Part shown: piece by piece, positions 1-5,647 of the stretch
Layout: each line of letters starts with the position of its first letter
How positions within the stretch are numbered: the stretch's first letter is position 1
From: Planctomycetota bacterium
GTDB taxonomy: Bacteria; Planctomycetota; JAJSAM01
Direction of reading: 5' to 3'
Assembly (NCBI GenBank): GCA_029932425.1
Contig: JAOZQC010000064.1
Location: 1-10,512 of the forward strand
DNA length: 10,512 nt
Program-made: the position numbers and the translations under genes
The notes under the pieces: generated by a model
Seen by the model: the letters and a program-made list of their open reading frames with translations, nothing else
The model's database searches: none
Told to the model about the DNA's origin: nothing

Positions 1-346
1 CGCCGCCGCCGCCGCCGAGCACGTCCTCTCCCACGCCGGCGAGAGCCGGGACCGGGCCCGCCGCCGGGCCCGGGAGGGGCGGTCCATCCTCGAGGCCTGG
101 ATGGAAGAGCGCGGTGACGTCTCCTGGGTGCCCCCGGACGCCGGGCTCATCGGCTTTCCCCGCGTGGACGGCCTCGACGACACCGGTCCGCTCAGCCTCC
201 CGCTCCTCGAGGCGCGGGACACGGCCCTCGTGCCGGGCCGCTTCTTCGGGGACCCCTCACGCTTCCGGATCGGGTTCGGGGGTCCCCCGGACATCCTCCG
301 GGAGGCTCTCCGCATCCTCGGCGAGGAGATCGACCGGGAGCGCTGA
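1..346 (+). CDS. PLP-dependent class I/II aminotransferase, C-terminal part (cut by left edge)
   Basis: An open frame enters from the left edge (first full codon at base 2) and ends at TGA 344-346, giving 114 residues of a C-terminus. The pattern is that of fold-type I aminotransferases: an alanine-rich helix, the helix RSILEAWMEERGDVSWVPP, a G-[LF]-P segment (GLIGFPRVDG), and a closing VPGRFFGDPSRFRIGFGG followed by a last helix. In the family the arginine of the F-R-I-x-F/Y-G motif binds the substrate carboxylate. The PLP lysine lies upstream, outside the window, so the substrate cannot be read; aspartate/alanine-type or a biosynthetic enzyme are both possible. The first visible ATG, at 101, is internal to the domain and is not the true start. 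It is the only plus-strand gene, and its last 90 bases overlap the 3' end of larC on the opposite strand. Confidence 0.82.
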   Translation, partial: AAAAAEHVLSHAGESRDRARRRAREGRSILEAWMEERGDVSWVPPDAGLIGFPRVDGLDDTGPLSLPLLEARDTALVPGRFFGDPSRFRIGFGGPPDILREALRILGEEIDRER

Positions 347-1492
347 GAGCGCGGCCGCGTACACCTCCGGGAGGGGCACCCCGTGTTCCCGGGCTCGGCG
401 CGCGCAGTCCTCGAACTCCGGCGACCGGCTCATGGTCCGCCCCCCGAGCCGCCCCACCTTCACCCGCACCGTCCCGTAGGGCGTGGACACCTCCACGCGC
501 TCGCGGGCCAGGACCGTGCGCGGGTGCCGGCTCCGGCGCACCCCGAACGTGGTGGTCTCCGCGAAGATCGTCCTCTCCAGCTCCCGCACCCGGGGCCAGG
601 GGGCGAGGGCGTGCAGCACCACCCCCGGCCGCCCCTTCTTCATCACCACGGGGCCGAGCCAGGCGTCGAGCGCCCCCTCCTCCAGGAGGCGCTCCACCGC
701 GTGCGCCGCCCCCTCGGGCGACTGGTCGTCCAGGTTGGCGGCCAGCTCCCACACCTCGTCGTCCGCCGCCTCCCCGCCGGTCTCGCCCAGGGTGACCCGG
801 AGGAGGTTCGGCAGGGTCGTCCCCTCCCGCGATCCCGCGCCGTAGCCGCACGGTCCCGGCCGGAAGGCGAGGGCCTCTCCCACGGGAGAGCCCCAGGCCG
901 CCAGGAGGGCCGCCCCCGTGGGGGTCGTGGTCTCCCCCTCCCCCTCGGCGAGCAGCACGGGCAGGTCCCGCACCAGCTCCAGCGTCCCGGGCGCGGGCAC
1001 CGGGATGCGCCCGTGCGCGCATTCCACCTCTCCCGTGCCCAGCCGGATCCGCGTGAAACGGACCTCCTCCACCCCGAAGTACTCCAGGCCGAGGGCCGCG
1101 CCCACGATGTCCACCACGGCATCCACCGCCCCCACCTCGTGGAAGTGGACCTCCTCCGGGCCGGTGCCGTGGGCGCGCGCCTCCGCCTCCGCCAGCCGGA
1201 CGAACGCCCGCTCCGCGCGCTCCCGGACCCGGGGGGGAAGCCCTCCCCGGGCCAGGATCTCCCGCACCTGGGAGAGGTGCCGGTGCGGCGGATCCTCCTC
1301 GACCCGGACGAGGAACCGCGTGCCCCGGAAGGCCCCCCGCACCACGCGCTCCGCGGAGATCCCGTACCCCGAGAGCGGCAGCCCCGCGAGCCCCTTCCGG
1401 AGCTCCTCCAGGGGAAACCCCAGGTCCAGGAGGGCCCCCACCGTCATGTCCCCCGCGATTCCCGCGAACGGCTCCACCAGCGCGCATCTCAT
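257..1492 (-). CDS. larC: LarC: pyridinium-3,5-bisthiocarboxylate mononucleotide nickel chelatase
   Basis: The 411-residue protein matches the LarC (DUF111) family along its whole length. LarC inserts nickel into the bis-thiocarboxylated pyridinium nucleotide, using CTP, to give the nickel-pincer nucleotide cofactor of lactate racemase and related LarA-type enzymes. Visible family blocks: EPFAGIAGDM (7-16), a His-containing loop before HLSQVREIL (70-80), VHFHEVGAVDAVVDIVG (115-131), CAHGRIPVPAPGT (158-170), TTTPTGAALL (188-197), CGYGAGSREG (215-224), ANLDDQSPE (252-260), VVMKKGRPGV (282-291) and STPYGTVRVKVG (336-347). It is one unbroken frame, unlike Lactobacillus plantarum, where LarC is made by a programmed frameshift between LarC1 and LarC2. 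The ATG is set by an ATGA overlap with the upstream gene and a GGGAGAGGA Shine-Dalgarno 7 bases upstream. The family core ends near residue 381; the remaining 30 residues are acidic and proline-rich and lie almost wholly opposite the aminotransferase 3' end. larB, larE and larA are not in the window. Confidence 0.95.
   Translation of the reverse strand: MRCALVEPFAGIAGDMTVGALLDLGFPLEELRKGLAGLPLSGYGISAERVVRGAFRGTRFLVRVEEDPPHRHLSQVREILARGGLPPRVRERAERAFVRLAEAEARAHGTGPEEVHFHEVGAVDAVVDIVGAALGLEYFGVEEVRFTRIRLGTGEVECAHGRIPVPAPGTLELVRDLPVLLAEGEGETTTPTGAALLAAWGSPVGEALAFRPGPCGYGAGSREGTTLPNLLRVTLGETGGEAADDEVWELAANLDDQSPEGAAHAVERLLEEGALDAWLGPVVMKKGRPGVVLHALAPWPRVRELERTIFAETTTFGVRRSRHPRTVLARERVEVSTPYGTVRVKVGRLGGRTMSRSPEFEDCARRAREHGVPLPEVYAAALSALPVDLLAEDAESLPEDVRGTPEPDPEA
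1489..1492 (-). promoter_or_regulatory. ATGA stop/start overlap between SAM enzyme gene and larC
   Basis: On the minus strand the four bases ATGA hold the larC start (1492-1490) and the stop TGA (1491-1489) of the gene before it. A Shine-Dalgarno GGGAGAGGA lies at 1500-1508 inside the upstream coding region. Such overlaps normally allow termination-reinitiation coupling, so larC is probably translated from the same message and in proportion to its neighbour. Confidence 0.85.
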
Positions 1493-2253
1493 GCCGGGTT
1501 CCTCTCCCACGCCACCTCCGTGCCCCTTCCCCAGCGGAGTCGCGCCGACGCGTCGCCGCCGGGCACCGCCACCTCCAGGCGGCCGCCGCTCCCCGCGTAG
1601 AGGAACGGCTCCCCGGGCGGGGCGGTCCCGAAGGTGGCCGCCCGCCGGGCCACCGCGGCGCCCGGTCCCGCCAGGGCCCCGTCCGGATCCTCCGCCAGGC
1701 GGCCCGCGGGGAAGCTCGTGACGAGGTTGCCGAAACGATCCACGTGGAGCACCACCCCGCGGTCCCCCTCCGCCCACAGGTCGGGCAGGAGGATCGGCTC
1801 GCCCGCGAGCACCGGCCCCACGATCGTGAGGTCCCCCCCCTCGAGCAGGCGCGCCGCCCCGGGGGCGAAGACGTCCCGCCCGTGGAAGGTGGCGCTCACC
1901 TCGGGGAGGAAGAGGGAAGTCTCCGTGATCTCCCGGATCTCGTCCGCCCGGCCGAGGAACGCGGTGAAGATCCCGTTGTCCGGCCCCACCAGGGTCCGGC
2001 GCGCGAACCGGAGGGCGAGCGCCCGGCGCCCGGTGCCCACGCCCGGGTCCACCACCGCCACGTGCACGCTCTCCTCGGGGAAGGCGGGCACCGTGGTCTC
2101 CAGGAGGTAGGCCGCCTCCCGCACGTCCCCGGGCGCCACGGAGTGGGTGAGATCCACGATCCGCGCCTCGGGGACCAGGGAGAGGATCACGCCCTTCATC
2201 TGGGGCACGTAGGCGCCCTCGCCGAAGTCGGTGGTGAGCGTGAGGAGCTTCAC
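1489..2253 (-). CDS. SAM hydroxide adenosyltransferase (SAM hydrolase, DUF62 family)
   Basis: The 254-residue protein belongs to the S-adenosyl-L-methionine hydroxide adenosyltransferase family (DUF62), relatives of fluorinase and chlorinase that use hydroxide to split SAM into adenosine and methionine. It opens with the usual LLTLTTDFGEGAYV (3-16, with the family's conserved Asp), then VDLTHSV (33-39). The catalytic Asp-Arg-His set known from the archaeal enzyme is present as D69 and R76 in VDPGVGTGRR and H124 in FHGRDVFAP. GPDNGIF (90-96) and the C-terminal domain's VDRFGNLVTS (171-180) also fit. Length is normal. The start is GTG at 2253-2251, chosen because it aligns with the family N-terminus and overlaps the lipA stop as GTGA; there is no clear Shine-Dalgarno, so it probably depends on ribosomes coming off lipA. 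Fluorinase or chlorinase activity is unlikely because the Arg and His typical of the hydrolase branch are kept. Its biological role is poorly known in the family. Confidence 0.93.
   Translation of the reverse strand: MKLLTLTTDFGEGAYVPQMKGVILSLVPEARIVDLTHSVAPGDVREAAYLLETTVPAFPEESVHVAVVDPGVGTGRRALALRFARRTLVGPDNGIFTAFLGRADEIREITETSLFLPEVSATFHGRDVFAPGAARLLEGGDLTIVGPVLAGEPILLPDLWAEGDRGVVLHVDRFGNLVTSFPAGRLAEDPDGALAGPGAAVARRAATFGTAPPGEPFLYAGSGGRLEVAVPGGDASARLRWGRGTEVAWERNPA
2250..2253 (-). promoter_or_regulatory. GTGA stop/start overlap between lipA and SAM enzyme gene
   Basis: On the minus strand GTGA contains the GTG start (2253-2251) of the SAM hydroxide adenosyltransferase and the TGA stop (2252-2250) of lipA. 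The bases just upstream (CCCGTCGCTCCCTCGTC) show no purine-rich Shine-Dalgarno, which points to translational coupling as the main way this gene is initiated. Confidence 0.8.
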
Positions 2254-3158
2254 GACGAGGGAGCGACGGGGTCGAAGACCTCGGCGGCGTGGTAGGAGGA
2301 CCGCACGAACGGGCCGGAGGCCACCGCCGCGAAGCCCATCTCCCGGGCCGTCCGGCCGTACTCCTCGAACTCCTCCGGGGGCACGAAGCGGCGCACCGGG
2401 AGGTGCCGCTCCGAGGGCCGCAGGTACTGCCCCACGGTGAGGATGTCGCAGCCCGCGCTCCGGAGATCGCGGAACACCTGGTAGAGCTCCTCCTTCGTCT
2501 CGCCGAGGCCCACCATGAGGCCGGACTTCGTGTGGCCGCGGGGCCTCGCCCTCTTCACGAGCTCGAGCAACCCCAGGGACCATTCGTAGCGCGCCATCTT
2601 CCGGGCCGTGGCGTAGAGGCGGGGCACGGTCTCCACGTTGTGGTTGTAGACGTGCGGGCCGGCATCCAGCACCCGGAGGATGTCCTCCTCCACCCCCCGG
2701 AAGTCGGGGGTGAGCACCTCCACCCGGGCCGCGGGCAGGGCCTCCCGGACGCTCTTCACCACGGCCGCGAAATGGCGGCTCCCCCCGTCCGGCAGGTCGT
2801 CCCGGTCCACGGAGGTGATCACCACGTGGCGGAGCTTCATGGCGCGGGCGGCGTCCGCCACCCGGGCGGGCTCCCCGGGATCGACGGGGCCGGGCCGGCC
2901 CGGGCCGTCCACGGCGCAGAACCCGCAGTTGCGGGTGCACACGTCACCCAGGATCATGAAGGTGGCGGTGCCCGCGGACCAGCACTCGTTCAGGTTGGGG
3001 CAGCGGGCCTCCTCGCACACCGTCACCAGGCGCCGCTTCTCGAGGATCCTCCGGACGGGCCGGGTGGTGTCCCCGAGCGGGAGCCTCTTCTTCATCCAGG
3101 GGGGCAGCCGCCGCCGCGAGGGGCGCCGCGGCCGGGGGTTCTCCGCCGGGTGGTCCAT
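2250..3158 (-). CDS. lipA: Lipoyl synthase (radical SAM, two 4Fe-4S clusters)
   Basis: The 302-residue protein is lipoyl synthase, which inserts two sulfur atoms at C6 and C8 of the protein-bound octanoyl group to make the lipoyl cofactor of 2-oxoacid dehydrogenases and glycine cleavage protein H. The auxiliary-cluster cysteines are C48, C53 and C59 (CEEARCPNLNEC). The radical-SAM cluster cysteines are C74, C78 and C81 (CTRNCGFC). The C-terminal RSSY (286-289) supplies the serine ligand to the auxiliary cluster, the cluster consumed as sulfur donor. VITSVDRDDLPDGG, VYNHNVETV and KSGLMVGLGE are further family signatures. The ATG at 3158 is preferred because the family's PxW[LM]xxxLPxG segment (20-29) lies just inside it; no strong Shine-Dalgarno is seen. 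Thirty-six bases separate it from the mutase gene upstream, and it overlaps the next gene by four bases. lipB is not in the window. Confidence 0.98.
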   Translation of the reverse strand: MDHPAENPRPRRPSRRRLPPWMKKRLPLGDTTRPVRRILEKRRLVTVCEEARCPNLNECWSAGTATFMILGDVCTRNCGFCAVDGPGRPGPVDPGEPARVADAARAMKLRHVVITSVDRDDLPDGGSRHFAAVVKSVREALPAARVEVLTPDFRGVEEDILRVLDAGPHVYNHNVETVPRLYATARKMARYEWSLGLLELVKRARPRGHTKSGLMVGLGETKEELYQVFRDLRSAGCDILTVGQYLRPSERHLPVRRFVPPEEFEEYGRTAREMGFAAVASGPFVRSSYHAAEVFDPVAPSS

Positions 3159-3194
3159 GGCCGGGGATTGTACCGCCGGGCCCCGCCGCCGCGG

Positions 3195-4526
3195 CTACTT
3201 GTCCACCGGGGTCCCGAGGATCTCCATCACCCGGCGCTTCCCCGCCTCGAAGGCCTCGTCCGTCATTCCCTCCAGGTTCAGGCGGAGGAGGGGCTCGGTG
3301 TTCGACTTGCGGACGTTGAACCACCAGTCGTCGTACTGCACGGTGATGCCGTCCAGGAAGTCCACCTCGCCGTCCGAGAACGCCGCCGCCAGCTCCCGGA
3401 TCTTGGCGTCCTTGTCCTCCACCTCGAAGTTGATCTCGCCGGTCATCCGGTACTTCCGGAGGGGAGCCAGGAGCCCCGAGAAGGGCCGGCCGCGCCGGGA
3501 GAGGAGGTTCAGGACCTTGAGGACGGCGATGATGCTGGAGTCCGCGCAGTAGTTCTCGCGGAAGTAGTAGTGGCCCGAGAACTCCCCTCCGAACACGGCC
3601 CCCGTCTCCCGCATCCGGGCCTTGAGGAAGGCGTGGCCCACCCTCTCCCGGATCGGCTCCCCGCCGTACTCGCGGATGACCTCCGCCACCACGCGTGAGG
3701 ACCGCAGGTCGTACACCACCGGCCCCGGGTGCCGCGGCAGCACCTCCATGGCCAGGAGGGCGGTGATGAGATCGTTGGTGACGATCTCCCCCCTCTCGTC
3801 CACGAAGCAGGCCCGGTCCGCGTCGCCGTCCAGGCCCACCCCCAGGTCCGCTCCCGTCTCCCGGACCTTCGCGATGAGGTCCCGCTGGTTCACGGCCCGC
3901 AGGGGATTCGGTTCGTGGTGCGGAAAGGTCCCATCCCTCTCCAGGTAGAGGGGGACCAGCTCCACCGGCAGGTGGGGGAAGATCAGCTCCACCTCGAGCC
4001 CCCCCATGCCGTTCGCGGCGTCCACCGCCACCTTCAGGGGCTCGATCTCCCCCGCGAAGGAGAGGACGTGGCGCACGTAGTCCTCCCGGATGTCGAGCGC
4101 GCTCACCGAGCCCCGCGAAGGGGCGTCGGGGAGGGGACCGCCCCGCACCAGCGCCTCGATGGTCTGGATGCCCGTGTCCCCGGAGATGGGAACGGCCTCC
4201 GCCCGGGACATCTTGAAACCGGTGTACTCCGCGGGGTTGTGGGAGGCGGTCACCTGCACGCCGCCGTCGAACCCGTAATGGCCGATCGCGAAGTAGTTCA
4301 TGGGGGTGGACGCCTCCCCGATGTCCACCACGTCCGCCCCTCCCGCGGTGGCCCCCCGGACGAAGGCGGCCTGCACCTCGGGACCGGACTCGCGCATGTC
4401 CCGGCTCACCACGATGCGGCCCGGCCCGAGGAACTCCACGTAGGCCCGACCGATGCGCTCCGCCAGGAGGAGATCGATCTCCCGCCCGTAGATCCCCCGG
4501 ATGTCGTACGCCTTGAAGATGCCCAC
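3195..4526 (-). CDS. manB: Phosphomannomutase/phosphoglucomutase (alpha-D-phosphohexomutase family)
   Basis: The 443-residue protein is a bacterial PMM/PGM (ManB/AlgC type). It moves phosphate between C6 and C1 of mannose or glucose, feeding GDP-mannose or UDP-glucose for polysaccharide and LPS synthesis. All four active-site elements are present: the phosphoserine loop TASHNP with catalytic Ser95 (93-98), the Mg-binding loop DGDAD (233-237), the sugar-recognition loop GEFSGH (314-319), and the phosphate-binding loop RKSNTEP (406-412). The N-terminal FKAYDIRGIYG is typical, and length is as expected. The start is GTG at 4526, supported by a very strong purine-rich ribosome site GGAGGGGAGG four bases upstream that overlaps the ltaE stop. 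The ltaE stop lies 16 bases before the GTG. Which hexose is preferred cannot be told from sequence, and the symbol is by family resemblance. Confidence 0.93.
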   Translation of the reverse strand: MGIFKAYDIRGIYGREIDLLLAERIGRAYVEFLGPGRIVVSRDMRESGPEVQAAFVRGATAGGADVVDIGEASTPMNYFAIGHYGFDGGVQVTASHNPAEYTGFKMSRAEAVPISGDTGIQTIEALVRGGPLPDAPSRGSVSALDIREDYVRHVLSFAGEIEPLKVAVDAANGMGGLEVELIFPHLPVELVPLYLERDGTFPHHEPNPLRAVNQRDLIAKVRETGADLGVGLDGDADRACFVDERGEIVTNDLITALLAMEVLPRHPGPVVYDLRSSRVVAEVIREYGGEPIRERVGHAFLKARMRETGAVFGGEFSGHYYFRENYCADSSIIAVLKVLNLLSRRGRPFSGLLAPLRKYRMTGEINFEVEDKDAKIRELAAAFSDGEVDFLDGITVQYDDWWFNVRKSNTEPLLRLNLEGMTDEAFEAGKRRVMEILGTPVDK

Positions 4527-4530
4527 GCCG

Positions 4531-4540
4531 CCTCCCCTCC
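4531..4540 (-). promoter_or_regulatory. Shine-Dalgarno that fixes the GTG start of the phosphohexomutase
   Basis: On the minus strand this reads GGAGGGGAGG, four bases before the GTG at 4526. It sits directly after the ltaE stop codon TGA (4545-4543). No alternative ATG lies nearby, so this site decides the start. Confidence 0.75.
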
Positions 4541-4542
4541 GC

Positions 4543-5574
4543 TCAGGTCCGCAGGATGTCCCCCAGTACGGCCACCGCCCGGTCCACGTCCTCGGCGTCC
4601 ACGTCGTGGTGCGTGACGAAGCGGCACACCTCCCGGTCCGTGTCCAGGGTCAGGACCCCGTGCCCGGCGAGCCTCGCCGCCAGCTCCGCGGCGGACCGGC
4701 CCGGAAACCGCGCGAAGAGGATGTTCGTCTCCACGCGCTCGAGATCCACCTCCACGCCCGGAAGCTCCGCCAGGCCCCGGGCGAGCCGCCGGGCGTTCTC
4801 GTGGTCCTCGCCCAGGCGGTCCCGCATCGTCTCCAGGGCCACGATGCCCGCCGCGGCCAGGACCCCGGACTGCCGCATCCCCCCCCCGAGCCGCTTCCGG
4901 AGGAACCCGGCCCGCCCGACGAGTCCGGCGCTCCCCAGCACCACCGATCCCACGGGGGCCCCCAGCCCCTTGGAGAGGCAGACGGAGAGGCTGTCGCACA
5001 CCGCCCCGTACTCCGCAAGCGGCGTCCCCGTGGCCACCGCCGCGTTCCAGAGCCGCGCCCCGTCGAGGTGCAGGGCGATGCCTCGCTCCCGGGTGAGGGC
5101 GAACAGCTCCCGGAGGTTCTCCAGGGGCACCACCGCCCCCCCGTGGAAGTTGTGCGTGCACTCCACCGCGAGCAGGGCCGTGCGCGGCGTGTGCAGGCTC
5201 CCCTCCCGGATCCAGCGGGCCACGAGATCCGGGTCGAGGGTTCCCCGGTCGCTGCGAAGCGGCCGGGTGAGAATGCCCCAGAGCCCGGCGGGTCCCCCGG
5301 CCTCGAAGTTCAGGGAGTGGCACCACTCCTCGGCCAGGAGCTCCTCCCCGGGCGCCGCCTGGGCGCCCAGGCACACCGCGTTCCCCATGGTCCCGGAGGG
5401 GACGAAGAGCCCCGCCTCCTTCCCGAAGAGAGCCGCGGTGAGCTCCTCGAGCCGTGCCACGGTGGGATCGTCACCGAGGACGTCGTCCCCCACCACCGCC
5501 TCCGCCATGGCCCGGCGCATCTCCGGGGTGGGGCGGGTCACGGTGTCGCTGCGGAAGTCCGCCGTCTCGTGCAT
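4543..5574 (-). CDS. ltaE: Low-specificity L-threonine aldolase
   Basis: The 343-residue protein is a PLP enzyme of the threonine aldolase (beta-eliminating lyase) family, cleaving L-threonine or L-allo-threonine to glycine and acetaldehyde. It begins DFRSDTVTRPTPEMRRAM, the family hallmark. D31-D32 and GDDP follow in VGDDVLGDDP, then VPSGTMGN (58-65), the ring-stacking His86 in WCHSLNFEAGG, HLDGARLWNA (169-178), the PLP lysine K202 in SVCLSKGLGAPVGSVV, and GGGMRQSG (230-237). Length and domain order are normal. The ATG at 5574 has GGAGAG a few bases upstream (5578-5583). The gene ends 16 bases before the mutase start and lies 73 bases downstream of the preceding gene, a gap that holds a stable hairpin. 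The glycine product could feed a lipoyl-dependent glycine cleavage system, which would fit lipA two genes on; that link is inference. Confidence 0.95.
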   Translation of the reverse strand: MHETADFRSDTVTRPTPEMRRAMAEAVVGDDVLGDDPTVARLEELTAALFGKEAGLFVPSGTMGNAVCLGAQAAPGEELLAEEWCHSLNFEAGGPAGLWGILTRPLRSDRGTLDPDLVARWIREGSLHTPRTALLAVECTHNFHGGAVVPLENLRELFALTRERGIALHLDGARLWNAAVATGTPLAEYGAVCDSLSVCLSKGLGAPVGSVVLGSAGLVGRAGFLRKRLGGGMRQSGVLAAAGIVALETMRDRLGEDHENARRLARGLAELPGVEVDLERVETNILFARFPGRSAAELAARLAGHGVLTLDTDREVCRFVTHHDVDAEDVDRAVAVLGDILRT

Positions 5575-5593
5575 CGTCTCTCCGGGAACGGAG

Positions 5594-5623
5594 GGGGCCG
5601 CGCGTCATGGTACGCTCGGCCCC
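5594..5623 (-). other. Stable intergenic hairpin between the unknown envelope gene and ltaE
   Basis: Plus-strand GGGGCCG (5594-5600) pairs perfectly with CGGCCCC (5617-5623). After one mismatch, GCGT (5602-5605) pairs with ACGC (5612-5615), closing a six-base loop. It sits 20 bases upstream of the ltaE ATG in the 73-base gap. No T tract follows it on the minus strand, so a standard intrinsic terminator is not supported. It could be an RNA-processing or stability element that sets different levels of the genes on either side, or a Rho-dependent or partial terminator. Confidence 0.5.
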
Positions 5624-5647
5624 GACCCGCGGGAACAAAAGCGCCCG

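Noticed and set aside
340..359. A GCGCT-GAG-AGCGC hairpin and a CGCGGCCGCG palindrome at the aminotransferase stop, considered as a terminator.
   Set aside because: No T tract follows on either strand, the stem is five base pairs, and such GC palindromes are expected by chance at this base composition.
192..1487. A second long minus-strand open frame over the larC region.
   Set aside because: It is a frame-shifted shadow of larC, rich in Gly, Arg and Ala with no recognisable motif, whereas the larC frame matches its family end to end.
1493..1777. An upstream extension of the larC frame.
   Set aside because: The extension is Gly/Pro/Arg-rich and overlaps the conserved C-terminal domain of the SAM enzyme. 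The family N-terminus, the ATGA overlap and a Shine-Dalgarno all point to the ATG at 1492.
2254..2940. A longer version of the SAM enzyme starting at a GTG at 2940.
   Set aside because: The extra 229 residues are an out-of-frame shadow of lipA. The family starts at LLTLTTDFG, which immediately follows the GTG at 2253.
3171..3207. A TACAAT -10-like box upstream of lipA, with TGGACA further up, considered as a lipA promoter.
   Set aside because: The two boxes are 27 bases apart instead of about 17, and the gap to the preceding gene is only 36 bases, so read-through from the operon is simpler.
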